Origin: an uncultured Bacteroidales bacterium
GTDB lineage: Bacteria; Bacteroidota; Bacteroidia; Bacteroidales; UBA932
NCBI GenBank assembly: GCA_934667175.1
Contig: CAKULN010000003.1
Span: 1-64,000, forward strand
Length of the DNA stretch: 64,000 nucleotides
Reading direction: 5' to 3'
A model generated the notes under the pieces. That model did no database searches and was not told the origin of the DNA. It saw nothing but the letters and a program-made list of their open reading frames with translations. The position numbers were made by a program, and so were the translations under genes. Position 1 is the stretch's first letter. The number at the start of each line of letters is the position of its first letter. Below are positions 17,023 to 25,248 of this stretch, in pieces.

Positions 17023-18594
17023 TTATGCCACAATCCATTTTTCGACGGTACGGGTCCGGGAGGATATGTTGACTCCGACCTTGACAAGGTTCTTGCCTTC
17101 CTCAAGTTTGTAAGGGAGCATATAGCCTTTTTCGTCAATCTGTCTCAAGGCTTCTTCAGCGGAACCGTCAACCTTGAACTCGAAGACATAGACGCAGTTG
17201 TCCGTGTAGCAGACGGCATCGGCACGTCCGATGGCGGACTTGACTTCGGTGCGGATGTAGAATCCAAGCAATGAGAAAATCAGATAGATGATTGTCTGAT
17301 AGTGTTTCTCGGTCTTGTTCTCCAAGTCGTTCGGGATGCCTGCAAGATAAGCCTGAAGTTTCTCCATCGCAAGATCGATGTCCTGCGAATCCATTGCGGC
17401 ATAGAAATGCGCCACAAATCCGGAGGCGGTTCCGGCCTTGCTCGGATATTCACCGAGAAGTCCTCGGGTGAAGCCGATCTTGACTTCCCTGTTCGGGTAG
17501 CCAAGGGTATAGAGCTGCATCCGCTCATCGTAGGACTTGATGGTCAGGTAGCCCGTCTGGTAGAGCATCGGGAGCGAGTTGTCGGAAAGCTCCGGGGACA
17601 CGTCGAAGTCTGACTGAGGGACGAGCGGGATGTTGTCCAAAGTGGTCTCATCTATCGGATTGCGCCTCAGCCTTTCGACAAGGTAGGTCGGGGTGCCGGA
17701 GTCAAACCAGTAGCTACCGAAGCGGCGGTCACTCAGCGCATTAAGCAAACTGAAAGGATTATAAATATCCTCAGACTCATCGCAGAAATGGTAGCCGTCA
17801 TAGTTATCCTTCAGCAATGCCAAAGCCTCATTGTATGAGACTTTCTGCTTGTCCGCCAATGCCGCCACAGCATCCTGCATACAACTCTCCAATTCAGCCT
17901 GTGATATTCCACATACCGCAGAATATTCCGGCATCATCGAAATATTATGAAGATTGTTAAGTTCACTGAATATGCTGAGCTGTGCAAACTTGTTGATTCC
18001 TGTGATGAAGACGAACCGCAGATAAGGGTCAAGACTCTTTATCGGGCTGTAGAAGTTCCTCATTATCTGCCTTAAGGACGGAAGCCTGACCTTGTCGTTC
18101 ATCACATCCAGAAGCGGAGCGTCATATTCATCAATGATCAGTACCGCTGGTTCTCCGGTCCGGGCGAACGCCTCCTTCACCAACGCTTCCAGCCTTGCGT
18201 TGACATCAATCTTGTCTATGCTTTGGTTTTTGCCATAGATGTTCTCATATTCAGATAGCTTATAGTCAAGTTGGCGCAGCAGTTGCTCCTCGTTCACGTG
18301 TTTGGCTGTGGACATGTCGAAATGAAAGACCGGGTGCCGCTTCCACTCCTTTTTCAACTCTCCTGCCTTGAGTCCCTCAAAAAGTTCTTTTCTTCCTTCG
18401 AAGTAACAATGGAATGTCGAGGACAACAGGGATTTGCCGAACCGGCGGGGACGGCTCAGAAAAACATATTGATACTTGTTGGCTAAATCATCTATGTATC
18501 CGGTCTTGTCAACATACAGATAATCACCTTCAATGATCTTGTCAAATGTCTGTATCCCAATAGGGAATCTCTTGGATCCAGCTTCCATAATCAT
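17023..18594 (-). CDS. AAA-ATPase with C-terminal PD-(D/E)XK nuclease-like domain
   Basis: 523 residues. The start MEAGSKRFPIGIQTFDKI and YLYVDKTGYI are hallmarks of the AAA-ATPase-like/DUF1703 family. Walker A is RPRRFGKSLL near residue 50 and Walker B VLIIDEYDAPLL near residue 150. The last 110 residues carry a PD-(D/E)XK core: IGRADAVCYTD and FEFKVDGSAEEALRQI. The family is very common in gut Bacteroidetes with unknown function, possibly DNA processing or defence. ATG at 18594 or two codons later are both possible. It has its own promoter (18610-18640). The 64-base gap to the downstream dcp gene has no clear promoter or terminator. Confidence 0.87.
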   Translation of the reverse strand: MIMEAGSKRFPIGIQTFDKIIEGDYLYVDKTGYIDDLANKYQYVFLSRPRRFGKSLLSSTFHCYFEGRKELFEGLKAGELKKEWKRHPVFHFDMSTAKHVNEEQLLRQLDYKLSEYENIYGKNQSIDKIDVNARLEALVKEAFARTGEPAVLIIDEYDAPLLDVMNDKVRLPSLRQIMRNFYSPIKSLDPYLRFVFITGINKFAQLSIFSELNNLHNISMMPEYSAVCGISQAELESCMQDAVAALADKQKVSYNEALALLKDNYDGYHFCDESEDIYNPFSLLNALSDRRFGSYWFDSGTPTYLVERLRRNPIDETTLDNIPLVPQSDFDVSPELSDNSLPMLYQTGYLTIKSYDERMQLYTLGYPNREVKIGFTRGLLGEYPSKAGTASGFVAHFYAAMDSQDIDLAMEKLQAYLAGIPNDLENKTEKHYQTIIYLIFSLLGFYIRTEVKSAIGRADAVCYTDNCVYVFEFKVDGSAEEALRQIDEKGYMLPYKLEEGKNLVKVGVNISSRTRTVEKWIVA

Positions 18595-18609
18595 AATTCA
18601 CTTAATTTT

Positions 18610-18640
18610 CAAAGATAGCGATTTTTCTCCAAGGAGCAAG
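18610..18640 (-). promoter_or_regulatory. Promoter of the ATPase-nuclease gene
   Basis: Minus-strand TATCTTTG (18617-18610) matches TAnnTTTG. CTTG (18640-18637) lies 19 bases upstream as an imperfect -33 element. The leader to the ATG at 18594 is short, about 10 bases. Confidence 0.5.
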
Positions 18641-18666
18641 GTAACAAATTCATATTCATAAAAAAA

Positions 18667-18700
18667 AAGTCTCCGCACAGTCAATTGCATGCGGAGACTT
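18667..18700 (-). terminator. Intrinsic terminator of the DUF5689/receptor operon
   Basis: AAGTCTCCGCA (18667-18677) pairs with TGCGGAGACTT (18690-18700), a perfect 11-base stem with a 12-base loop. On the minus strand the stem is followed by a run of nine T. It lies 47 bases after the stop at 18747. Confidence 0.85.
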
Positions 18701-18746
18701 TAGCATAAAAGAATAATTTGCCGCTTCCTTAATAGAAGCGAGCATG

Positions 18747-19739
18747 TCACTTTGCCATCTCCACCCCGTCAAGGTCGATGAGGGTGAACTGGGCATTGCC
18801 TTGATAGATGGTGAGGATGCCTTTGACATTGATTGGCGTACCGGCGAGGATGGCGGGATCGATCTGGGTGTCGGCGAAACGGGAGTAGCCGCTGGTGCGG
18901 ATCTGGACATCCTTGCCGCCCATTTTGAAGTACTGGCTCACTGAATATGCTGTCGCATTGTTCAGCAATGTCTGCTTGAGTTCAGGAACGGTCCTGCCTG
19001 TGTTTGTGGCACCGGAATCGAACACACCGGAATTAAGGTAATTCTTGAATCCCTCTTTGGACATGGCCCACGTCGTGACGCCCCAAGACTTGTCAGAGAA
19101 GAAAATCCTGTTGTCGTTGTCCTTCTTGTTCTTGTACTGATCCACATAGACAAGGCAGAAGATCTCGTTGCCGTAGGTCAGCCCGTCAAGCTCGACATAG
19201 CAGCCAAGGTTCTCCTCCTTCTGAAGATCCGCGGCGGCGACTTTCTTTGGCTGGAGCGGAGTGTCAATCTCCCCTCTGAATATGTGAGTGTCAATCAAAT
19301 ACTGGACCTCGATGTAGGAGGTTTCATATTCACCGGTAGGATCGGCATAGCCCAACTGGATCATTCCGTTGTAGGCGCCGAGCGTGAGGCCGCTGCATTT
19401 TACATAAACCCACTGGCCGAGCTTGTAGTCGTTGTAAAGGGCGTTCTTGCCGAGCTTCAACTCGATTCCTCCTGTGTCGTCCTGAATGTAAAGGCTCTTG
19501 TAGATGTTGCCGCTTCGGTCATCAGATACGACCTGCCCGCCGATAACGATATCCTTGTCGATCTTTACAGGTGCGGTCTTGTACAAGGCCTTGAGCTGGG
19601 CGATGGTCATATTCTTAGTCAACGTCACAGGCTCATAGACATCAGCCTTGCCGTAGTCCGTGGTAAAGACCTGATCCCACTCCTCGCATGAAGCGAGAGC
19701 GAATATGGCGGCGATCAGCGCGAAATATATTCTTTTCAT
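18747..19739 (-). CDS. DUF5689 (OB-fold) lipoprotein
   Basis: 330 residues. The signal ends in the lipobox LASC (residues 15-18). The body carries the DUF5689 pattern: IGGQVVSDDRSGNIYKSLYI, QDDTGGIELKLG, and GQWVYVKCSGLTLGAYNGM. This is an OB-fold-like domain found in secreted proteins of Bacteroidetes often paired with TonB receptors and nucleases. A second OB-like segment lies near the C-terminus (INVKGILTIYQGNAQFTLID). Three bases downstream of the receptor gene, so it is probably the surface lipoprotein partner of that receptor, in the manner of SusD but unrelated to it. Ligand unknown; OB folds often bind nucleic acid or sugars. Confidence 0.85.
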   Translation of the reverse strand: MKRIYFALIAAIFALASCEEWDQVFTTDYGKADVYEPVTLTKNMTIAQLKALYKTAPVKIDKDIVIGGQVVSDDRSGNIYKSLYIQDDTGGIELKLGKNALYNDYKLGQWVYVKCSGLTLGAYNGMIQLGYADPTGEYETSYIEVQYLIDTHIFRGEIDTPLQPKKVAAADLQKEENLGCYVELDGLTYGNEIFCLVYVDQYKNKKDNDNRIFFSDKSWGVTTWAMSKEGFKNYLNSGVFDSGATNTGRTVPELKQTLLNNATAYSVSQYFKMGGKDVQIRTSGYSRFADTQIDPAILAGTPINVKGILTIYQGNAQFTLIDLDGVEMAK

Positions 19740-19742
19740 ACC

Positions 19743-22643
19743 TTAGAATCTGAAATAAATGTTCAACATGTAGTTGATTCCGCTCATGTAGAAGTACTTG
19801 GAATCGAACCTGTAGAATCTCTCCTTGCTGACGGTGTTGTCCACAAGGCGGGTCTGCTCGTAGCCTCCGGTGCGCACATCCTTGTTGTTCAGGAGGTTCT
19901 TGACCTGAAGCGAGAATCCAAGCTGGTACTTTCTCTGAATATACCAGGACTTGCCGACGCTTGCGTTGACAAGCATGAAGTTCTTGAACTTCTCCTGTGC
20001 GGCCATATATTCAATCTCCTGGGCGGTGACGGTGTTGTCCGGTCCGGCGGTGGCCATGTCTGTCCTGTAGAGCGGGTTCATGTCAAGGTAGGAGTTCCCG
20101 AAGAAATCCACATCGGCGTCGATGAACCAGTAGTTCTTGTTCCATGCGAGACCGAGGCTGGACGCAAGCTGCGGAGTGCTCGGCACATAGTGCTGCACGG
20201 TCTTTCCGTCAGCGGTCGGGTGGCTCTTCCAGTAAGGGATTATCACACCGTAGGTTCCGGCGACATATTCAGCGCTGTTGTCGTAGGTCTGGTACATCGT
20301 CGGGTTGGAGGTGTAGATGTATTTGCCGTAGGAGAGGACTCCCTGAACGGAAAGGTTCGGGACAGGGGTCGGCACCTTGAAGCCGAGCTCGACTCCGATG
20401 TGGCGCTCGTCTATTCCCGACATCGCGAAGTTGGTGAACGAGTTCTGCGAGTCATCGTAGAAGCTCATCACGTCGGTCTGGTCCTTGATGTTCGTGTAGA
20501 ATCCGGTGATGCGGAAATCGTAGCCAGAGTTGCGGTAGGCGTAGTTGATGTCCGCAGTCAAGGTCTTGATTGTCTTGAGGTCAGGCATGATGGTGTTCCT
20601 CGTCCTCGGGGAGATGAACGCCTGATTGAATGTCGGAGCCTCGGTGATGTAGGCGGCGTCGGCGTAGATTCTGTGGCCTCCGCGGATGAAATAGCTGAGG
20701 TTGATCTTGCCGGAACCCGTGAGGAAGTCCTTCTTGTCGGACTCACCCTTCGAGGTGATCGGCTTTCCGTCGATCTGGTCGTACTTCGTGATGACATTTC
20801 CGTTGTAGGTGAACGGATTGCCGTTCTCGTCAAGTCCAGGGAAAAGACCCTTTCTCAAAAGACCTTCCCTCCAGAATTTTGAATATCCCAACCTTCCGGC
20901 CACCGTGGCTTCCAGCCCACCGAACGTGAAACGTCCTGAGGCCCAGGCCTCGGCGCGGCGTACGTGGGCGTAGTAGTCGTAGCCGTACTTGTCGCCTTCC
21001 TTGAGGGTCTGGGCGGAGCCATTCTTGAAGAAGTAATCCAAGTCGTTCTGAATCATCGTCGGATAGGCGGCGAAATCCCTCTCGGCGAACTGGTCGATGT
21101 TGACGTAGTAGTCTCCGCCGAGGAGGTCGTCAAGAACCTTGTAGTACTCCGTGCGGTTCCACTTGTAGGAGAGTCCACCGTTGATTGTCAGGAACTTGAC
21201 TGGGTTCCACTTGCCGTTGAGGGCAAAGTTAAGGTCGTTCTGATCCACACGTCTCTCCTCGATCACGTACTTGGAGCGGTTGCCCGCATCCGTGGCGTTG
21301 AGGGAGTTGACGGCATAGAGACGGTCCCAGTTTAGATGGGTGGTTGATGGGCTGTCCGACTCCCAAGCTTCCTTGGCCCAGGCGTATTTCGCGAAGTTCC
21401 GACGGTTGTAGTCAGTGTTCTCCATGTAGAAATAGCTCGGAAGGTTCCTGTAGTAGTCAGGGCGCGGGTCCGGGGCGTCGTACCAGTCGAGAGCCGTGTA
21501 ACCGTTCTTTCCGAACCTGTAAAGCACTGTGGCCGAGGCAGCGAACTTCTGGGACTCCGGAGTGAAGTCGTACTTGAGTATCGCTATAGGCTCGTGGGTC
21601 TTGCGGACACGGGCGTTGCGCACCTTGCCGTTGTAGTAGCCCCAGTTGGAGTTGTACATGTTGTCGCCTGTCAGGTCATAGACCTCCTGAGTGGAACCGT
21701 TCTGCGCTCCGCGCTCTCCTGGGGCTGCCATGAATGTGAAGCCAAGCTTGTGCTCTTCATTGAATTTCTTCTCGACGGCTCCGTAGTAGCCGAACGAACG
21801 GTAGAAAACGCCTTTGATCCAGTCGTTTCCGCCAAGTCTCGCAGAGGCGCTGAAGGCGTAGGACCAGCCGTTGTCAAGCTGGCCGGAAGCGTAGGTGAGC
21901 ATCAGACGAAGTCTGTACAAGGCACTGTTTGTCAGCACGCTTCCCCTCCAGCCAGTGCGGATCGAAGAAGCCATCGGCATGATGTTCGTGAGGCCGTTGT
22001 AGCCACCGAATCCGAAGTCGGAGACCTCAGCTCCGTTCACAGACTCTTTGCTTCTTGTGGCCTCGTTCAAGCCGCTCCACAGGGAGTACGGAGTGTAGCC
22101 GGTGATGGCGTCGTTCATCCTCACGCCAGCGAGGTAAACATCCTGGGACTCACTGGAATATCCACGGACACGGAATCGTACGGAACTGAAATTGTACCCA
22201 GCCATATTGTTGAACACGTCGTTCTGGCCGAAGAGTATGGTAGGGCTGTCGGAATAGCCGGAGTCGTCCATGTCGAACTCGGAGAAACTGGCGTCGTCCA
22301 CCTCGGCGACCTTCGCCACAGGGGTGAGGGAGAGCGTGAACATATTCTTGACATAGCCGTCGTTGACGGTCACGTTGACTCTGGACTGGAGGTAGTCCGG
22401 GCTTTCGATGACAAGGTCGTACATTCCGTCTTTCAGGTTGCCGATCTGGAATGTTCCGTCCTGGGCGGCTTTCACACGGGCGACTTCCTTTCCTTCTGAA
22501 TATAGGATAAGGTCCGCACCCTCAATGGTCGCCTTGCTCAAACGGCTGACGACCGTACCTTTCACACCACCGGTGTAGTTCTGGGCCGACATGGTCAGAG
22601 CCAGGAACAGGGCCGAGGCGGCAAGGAATATTTTTTTGTTCAT
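19743..22643 (-). CDS. TonB-dependent outer-membrane receptor
   Basis: 966 residues. A signal peptide ending MSAQN is followed by a carboxypeptidase-regulatory-like domain (about 25-110; GGVKGTVVSRLSKATIEGAD). The plug domain (about 140-230) is next, then a long beta-barrel that ends INYMLNIYFRF with a terminal aromatic residue. It has no SusC-type signature near the plug (no DGVPG motif as in the receptor at 62956), so it is a receptor outside the SusC family. It imports an unknown ligand using TonB energy. Neighbours are a DUF5689 lipoprotein and secreted nucleases, so nucleotides, phosphate-containing compounds or DNA fragments are plausible substrates; that is inference from context. Confidence 0.88.
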   Translation of the reverse strand: MNKKIFLAASALFLALTMSAQNYTGGVKGTVVSRLSKATIEGADLILYSEGKEVARVKAAQDGTFQIGNLKDGMYDLVIESPDYLQSRVNVTVNDGYVKNMFTLSLTPVAKVAEVDDASFSEFDMDDSGYSDSPTILFGQNDVFNNMAGYNFSSVRFRVRGYSSESQDVYLAGVRMNDAITGYTPYSLWSGLNEATRSKESVNGAEVSDFGFGGYNGLTNIMPMASSIRTGWRGSVLTNSALYRLRLMLTYASGQLDNGWSYAFSASARLGGNDWIKGVFYRSFGYYGAVEKKFNEEHKLGFTFMAAPGERGAQNGSTQEVYDLTGDNMYNSNWGYYNGKVRNARVRKTHEPIAILKYDFTPESQKFAASATVLYRFGKNGYTALDWYDAPDPRPDYYRNLPSYFYMENTDYNRRNFAKYAWAKEAWESDSPSTTHLNWDRLYAVNSLNATDAGNRSKYVIEERRVDQNDLNFALNGKWNPVKFLTINGGLSYKWNRTEYYKVLDDLLGGDYYVNIDQFAERDFAAYPTMIQNDLDYFFKNGSAQTLKEGDKYGYDYYAHVRRAEAWASGRFTFGGLEATVAGRLGYSKFWREGLLRKGLFPGLDENGNPFTYNGNVITKYDQIDGKPITSKGESDKKDFLTGSGKINLSYFIRGGHRIYADAAYITEAPTFNQAFISPRTRNTIMPDLKTIKTLTADINYAYRNSGYDFRITGFYTNIKDQTDVMSFYDDSQNSFTNFAMSGIDERHIGVELGFKVPTPVPNLSVQGVLSYGKYIYTSNPTMYQTYDNSAEYVAGTYGVIIPYWKSHPTADGKTVQHYVPSTPQLASSLGLAWNKNYWFIDADVDFFGNSYLDMNPLYRTDMATAGPDNTVTAQEIEYMAAQEKFKNFMLVNASVGKSWYIQRKYQLGFSLQVKNLLNNKDVRTGGYEQTRLVDNTVSKERFYRFDSKYFYMSGINYMLNIYFRF

Positions 22644-22677
22644 AAATATTGAATATTAACTATTTATCTTTTTAGTA

Positions 22678-22846
22678 GGTCACTTCGACAGGCTCAGTGA
22701 CCGCTTCTCGGTCGCTTCGACAAGTCACTTCGGCAGGCTCAGTGGCCGCTTCTCGGTCGATTCGACAGGTCACTTCGGCAGGCTCAGTGACCGAAGCTTT
22801 GCGGTCTCTGCACCTTCGGTCGCTGAGCTTGTCGAAGCGACTGAAG
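22678..22846. repeat. Dispersed-repeat cluster between receptor and nuclease genes
   Basis: Five copies of the element in both orientations. A roughly 45-base compound unit (GACCGCTTCTCGGTCG plus CTTCGACAAGTCACTTCGGC) is tandemly repeated. The array sits within what otherwise looks like one operon and ends four bases from the stop of the nuclease gene. Confidence 0.85.
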
Positions 22847-22849
22847 GTG

Positions 22850-23935
22850 TTACTTGTTACTAACAACAATATAGGTCGGATAATGGTCGCTGTAGCCACC
22901 GACATAAGAACCGGAGGAATATGTCCTGAACGGAGTCCCCTTGTACTGTCCGGTCTGCTGGATCATGAACGGCTGGTTGAAGACACGTCCGTAGTACTTC
23001 CCTTTCACAATCGGAACGATGCGGAGCGATCCCTTAGGCGCGTTCACCAGCGCCTCGTTCGCCATGATGATGTCGTAGATGTTCCAGTCCCCACGGTAGG
23101 CCAAAGACCCATAGCCGGCCTTCAGCATTGATGTGAACGGAGAGAAGAAGTCCATTTTGCCGACCTCGGAGACATTCTCCTTGCCGTGCAGATAAACTGT
23201 CATGCTCTCGTCCGTCGGGTTGTCGTTCATGTCGCCCATCGCCACGATCTTGATTCCGGGATATTCATTCATCAGCTTGACGGAGTTCTCGTAGATAATC
23301 TCCGCTCCACGGCTTCTCAGGTCGCTGCCTTTGCCTCCGATTCTGGAAGGAAGGTGCGCCACAAAGAACGCGAACATCTCGCCCTTGATTTCACCGCGGA
23401 CCATCAGGATGTCACGGGTGCGGAAATTCTTCTGCGAATCCTTGTCCATGTCGAACTTGATGTCCTTGCTGTTGAAATCGTACGGAATGGACTTGCTCTC
23501 AATCAGTTTGAACTGTTCCGGCCTGTAAAGCAGGGCCACGTCCACGCCTCGTCTGTCCGGGCCGTCATAGTGCACAATCTGATAATTGGCGTCGGCAATC
23601 TCCTTCTGGCTGACAAGGTCCTCAAGCACGTGACGGTTCTCCACCTCGCTGAGGCCGAGGATCGTGTGGTAAGCCTTGTTCTCTTCCGCCATGGCCTTGA
23701 TGACGGTCGCGATGTTGTGGAGTTTGCGGTTGTAGCGGGCGTCAGTCCAACGGTTGGATCCATCGGGGAGATATTCATAGTCATTCTTGCCCTCGTCGTG
23801 GTAGGTGTCGAAGAGGTTCTCGACATTGTAGAAGCCTATGACATAGCCTCTTGCGCCCTTGCCATCTTTGGCGCACGCCGTGGCGGCGACGACGAGGAGC
23901 AGAAGAGCCGAGTAAAGTAATTTTCTTAAACGCAT
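22850..23935 (-). CDS. Secreted endonuclease/exonuclease/phosphatase (EEP) family enzyme
   Basis: 361 residues. Signal peptide with a possible lipobox ATAC near residue 20. EEP-family motifs are in order: IGFYNVENLFDT (Asn), LGLSEVENRHVLEDL (metal-binding Glu), HYDGPDRRGVDVALLYR, the FFVAHLPSR histidine region, MGDMNDNPTD (catalytic D-N), and a terminal GYSDHYPTYI (Asp-His). All catalytic positions seem present. It should cut nucleic acid or hydrolyse a phosphate ester at the cell surface or in the periplasm. It lies upstream of the receptor gene and 28 bases downstream of the DRGH endonuclease gene. Confidence 0.87.
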   Translation of the reverse strand: MRLRKLLYSALLLLVVAATACAKDGKGARGYVIGFYNVENLFDTYHDEGKNDYEYLPDGSNRWTDARYNRKLHNIATVIKAMAEENKAYHTILGLSEVENRHVLEDLVSQKEIADANYQIVHYDGPDRRGVDVALLYRPEQFKLIESKSIPYDFNSKDIKFDMDKDSQKNFRTRDILMVRGEIKGEMFAFFVAHLPSRIGGKGSDLRSRGAEIIYENSVKLMNEYPGIKIVAMGDMNDNPTDESMTVYLHGKENVSEVGKMDFFSPFTSMLKAGYGSLAYRGDWNIYDIIMANEALVNAPKGSLRIVPIVKGKYYGRVFNQPFMIQQTGQYKGTPFRTYSSGSYVGGYSDHYPTYIVVSNK

Positions 23936-23963
23936 ATTAGTTTTGTATTATATTCTCTGGAGT

Positions 23964-25169
23964 TTACCACCACCAGGAAATGTCAGCAGGATTTTCCGCC
24001 TCTACCTTGGCCGCCACATCCTCACCTACTTTGGCAGGCAGGTTCACGAAGAAATCGATGTTCAATTTCTTTTCAAGGTCATCCACGGACATTGAATATG
24101 AAGAGTTTATGTTTTTTGAGCTGTAAACCTTGTGATCCAGCCAGACAGCGCAGGCCGAATAGCCGGAGTAGCCTATCGTGGAGTTCTTCATGTAGCGGAG
24201 CACGACCTTGTAGTAGGCGGTCGGCACGGTCACTTTCTTGCCATTGTTGTCAAGGGCGTACTTGACGGTCTCACCGTCCTTGTAGTCTATGACACAACCC
24301 GTCACGACATAGAGCGTGTCGGAGCTGTTGGCCCAGGAACGGACCTTACCTTCGAGGTTCGCCCAGATTCCTCCGTTAAATCCGTTGAGTTGAGGGGTCA
24401 TGTTCGTCCCGTAGAAGGTCATCGCATTAGGATTCTGTGGATCTGAGCTTATGTTTGGCCTGTCCGCAGACGGGAGCTGATGTCCTCTGTCATACCTCCC
24501 GCTATTCCCGACAGAATACCCATGAAAATGCAAGACAGGTTGTTTATCCTCATCAAGCAAAGGATCCAGACCCCAGGCCTCCGATCTTGAGCCAGATCCT
24601 ACATTCCATCTGCTGAGTGGATATGCTATCCACGGAGCGACCAGATTGCCATAATCCCAAATAAATGAGTAGTTTCGTGTCTTTACAGAACCGATTGTCA
24701 TCGAATGGGTAAATGCATCCGCATCGTCTGGAATCGCAGGGAGCTCCATCCATCCGGTCTTCGGTGAGAGATTGCCCCCAGAAGAAGATGAAGCCTGACC
24801 ATTTTGTGTCAGAACAACTGAATCCTCACCAGCCTCAGAAGTCACGATGATTGTGGCCGCACGACCTTCGTCAGAGTTGTTCGGAGACACTTTCATCACC
24901 ACATTGCAGTCGCCATCGCCGGAGGTCCGGTCAAATGTTACCCACCCAACTTCACTACCATATTCAGAAACAACGGACAGTTTCCAAGAGATGTCCGACT
25001 TCACATAGAGGAATTGAGAGCCGCCTACCGCCTCCACCGTCGGGTTTCCAAGCTCAATTGTAGGAGGATTCGGTTTGACCTCTTCCGAGGGATCGCATGA
25101 CATAACCGCCAAGGCAGCAAGGCAGCACAGGCCAACGAGCATTGTAATATGTCTCAACGCAATTTTCAC
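23964..25169 (-). CDS. DNA/RNA non-specific endonuclease with BACON domain, lipoprotein
   Basis: 401 residues. Lipobox AVMSC (about residues 21-25). Residues about 35-125 form a BACON domain (VEAVGGSQFLYVKSDISWKL, GRAATIIVTSEAGEDSVVLTQ). Residues about 150-390 are a NUC1-type nuclease with the motif YDRGHQLPS (catalytic His at about 230) and the magnesium-binding asparagine region NMTPQLNGFNGGIW. The family cleaves single- and double-stranded DNA and RNA without sequence preference. The BACON domain and lipid anchor suggest surface display. It lies between the BACON/OB lipoprotein gene and the EEP gene, on the same strand. All key residues appear intact. Confidence 0.9.
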   Translation of the reverse strand: MKIALRHITMLVGLCCLAALAVMSCDPSEEVKPNPPTIELGNPTVEAVGGSQFLYVKSDISWKLSVVSEYGSEVGWVTFDRTSGDGDCNVVMKVSPNNSDEGRAATIIVTSEAGEDSVVLTQNGQASSSSGGNLSPKTGWMELPAIPDDADAFTHSMTIGSVKTRNYSFIWDYGNLVAPWIAYPLSRWNVGSGSRSEAWGLDPLLDEDKQPVLHFHGYSVGNSGRYDRGHQLPSADRPNISSDPQNPNAMTFYGTNMTPQLNGFNGGIWANLEGKVRSWANSSDTLYVVTGCVIDYKDGETVKYALDNNGKKVTVPTAYYKVVLRYMKNSTIGYSGYSACAVWLDHKVYSSKNINSSYSMSVDDLEKKLNIDFFVNLPAKVGEDVAAKVEAENPADISWWW

Positions 25170-25192
25170 AAACGAAATTATTTAAGAGAACA

Positions 25193-25224
25193 AAAGGGCT
25201 GCCCGTGCTTGCGGGCATCCCTTT
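25193..25224 (-). terminator. Hairpin between BACON/OB lipoprotein and endonuclease genes
   Basis: AAAGGG (25193-25198) with CCCTTT (25219-25224), and GCCCG with CGGGC inside, form an interrupted stem with loop TGCTTG. A TTTTG tail follows on the minus strand. It may cause partial termination after the gene at 25249-27381, setting different levels along the cluster. Confidence 0.6.
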
Positions 25225-25248
25225 CATTGTTTGTTATCAATTCATCAT

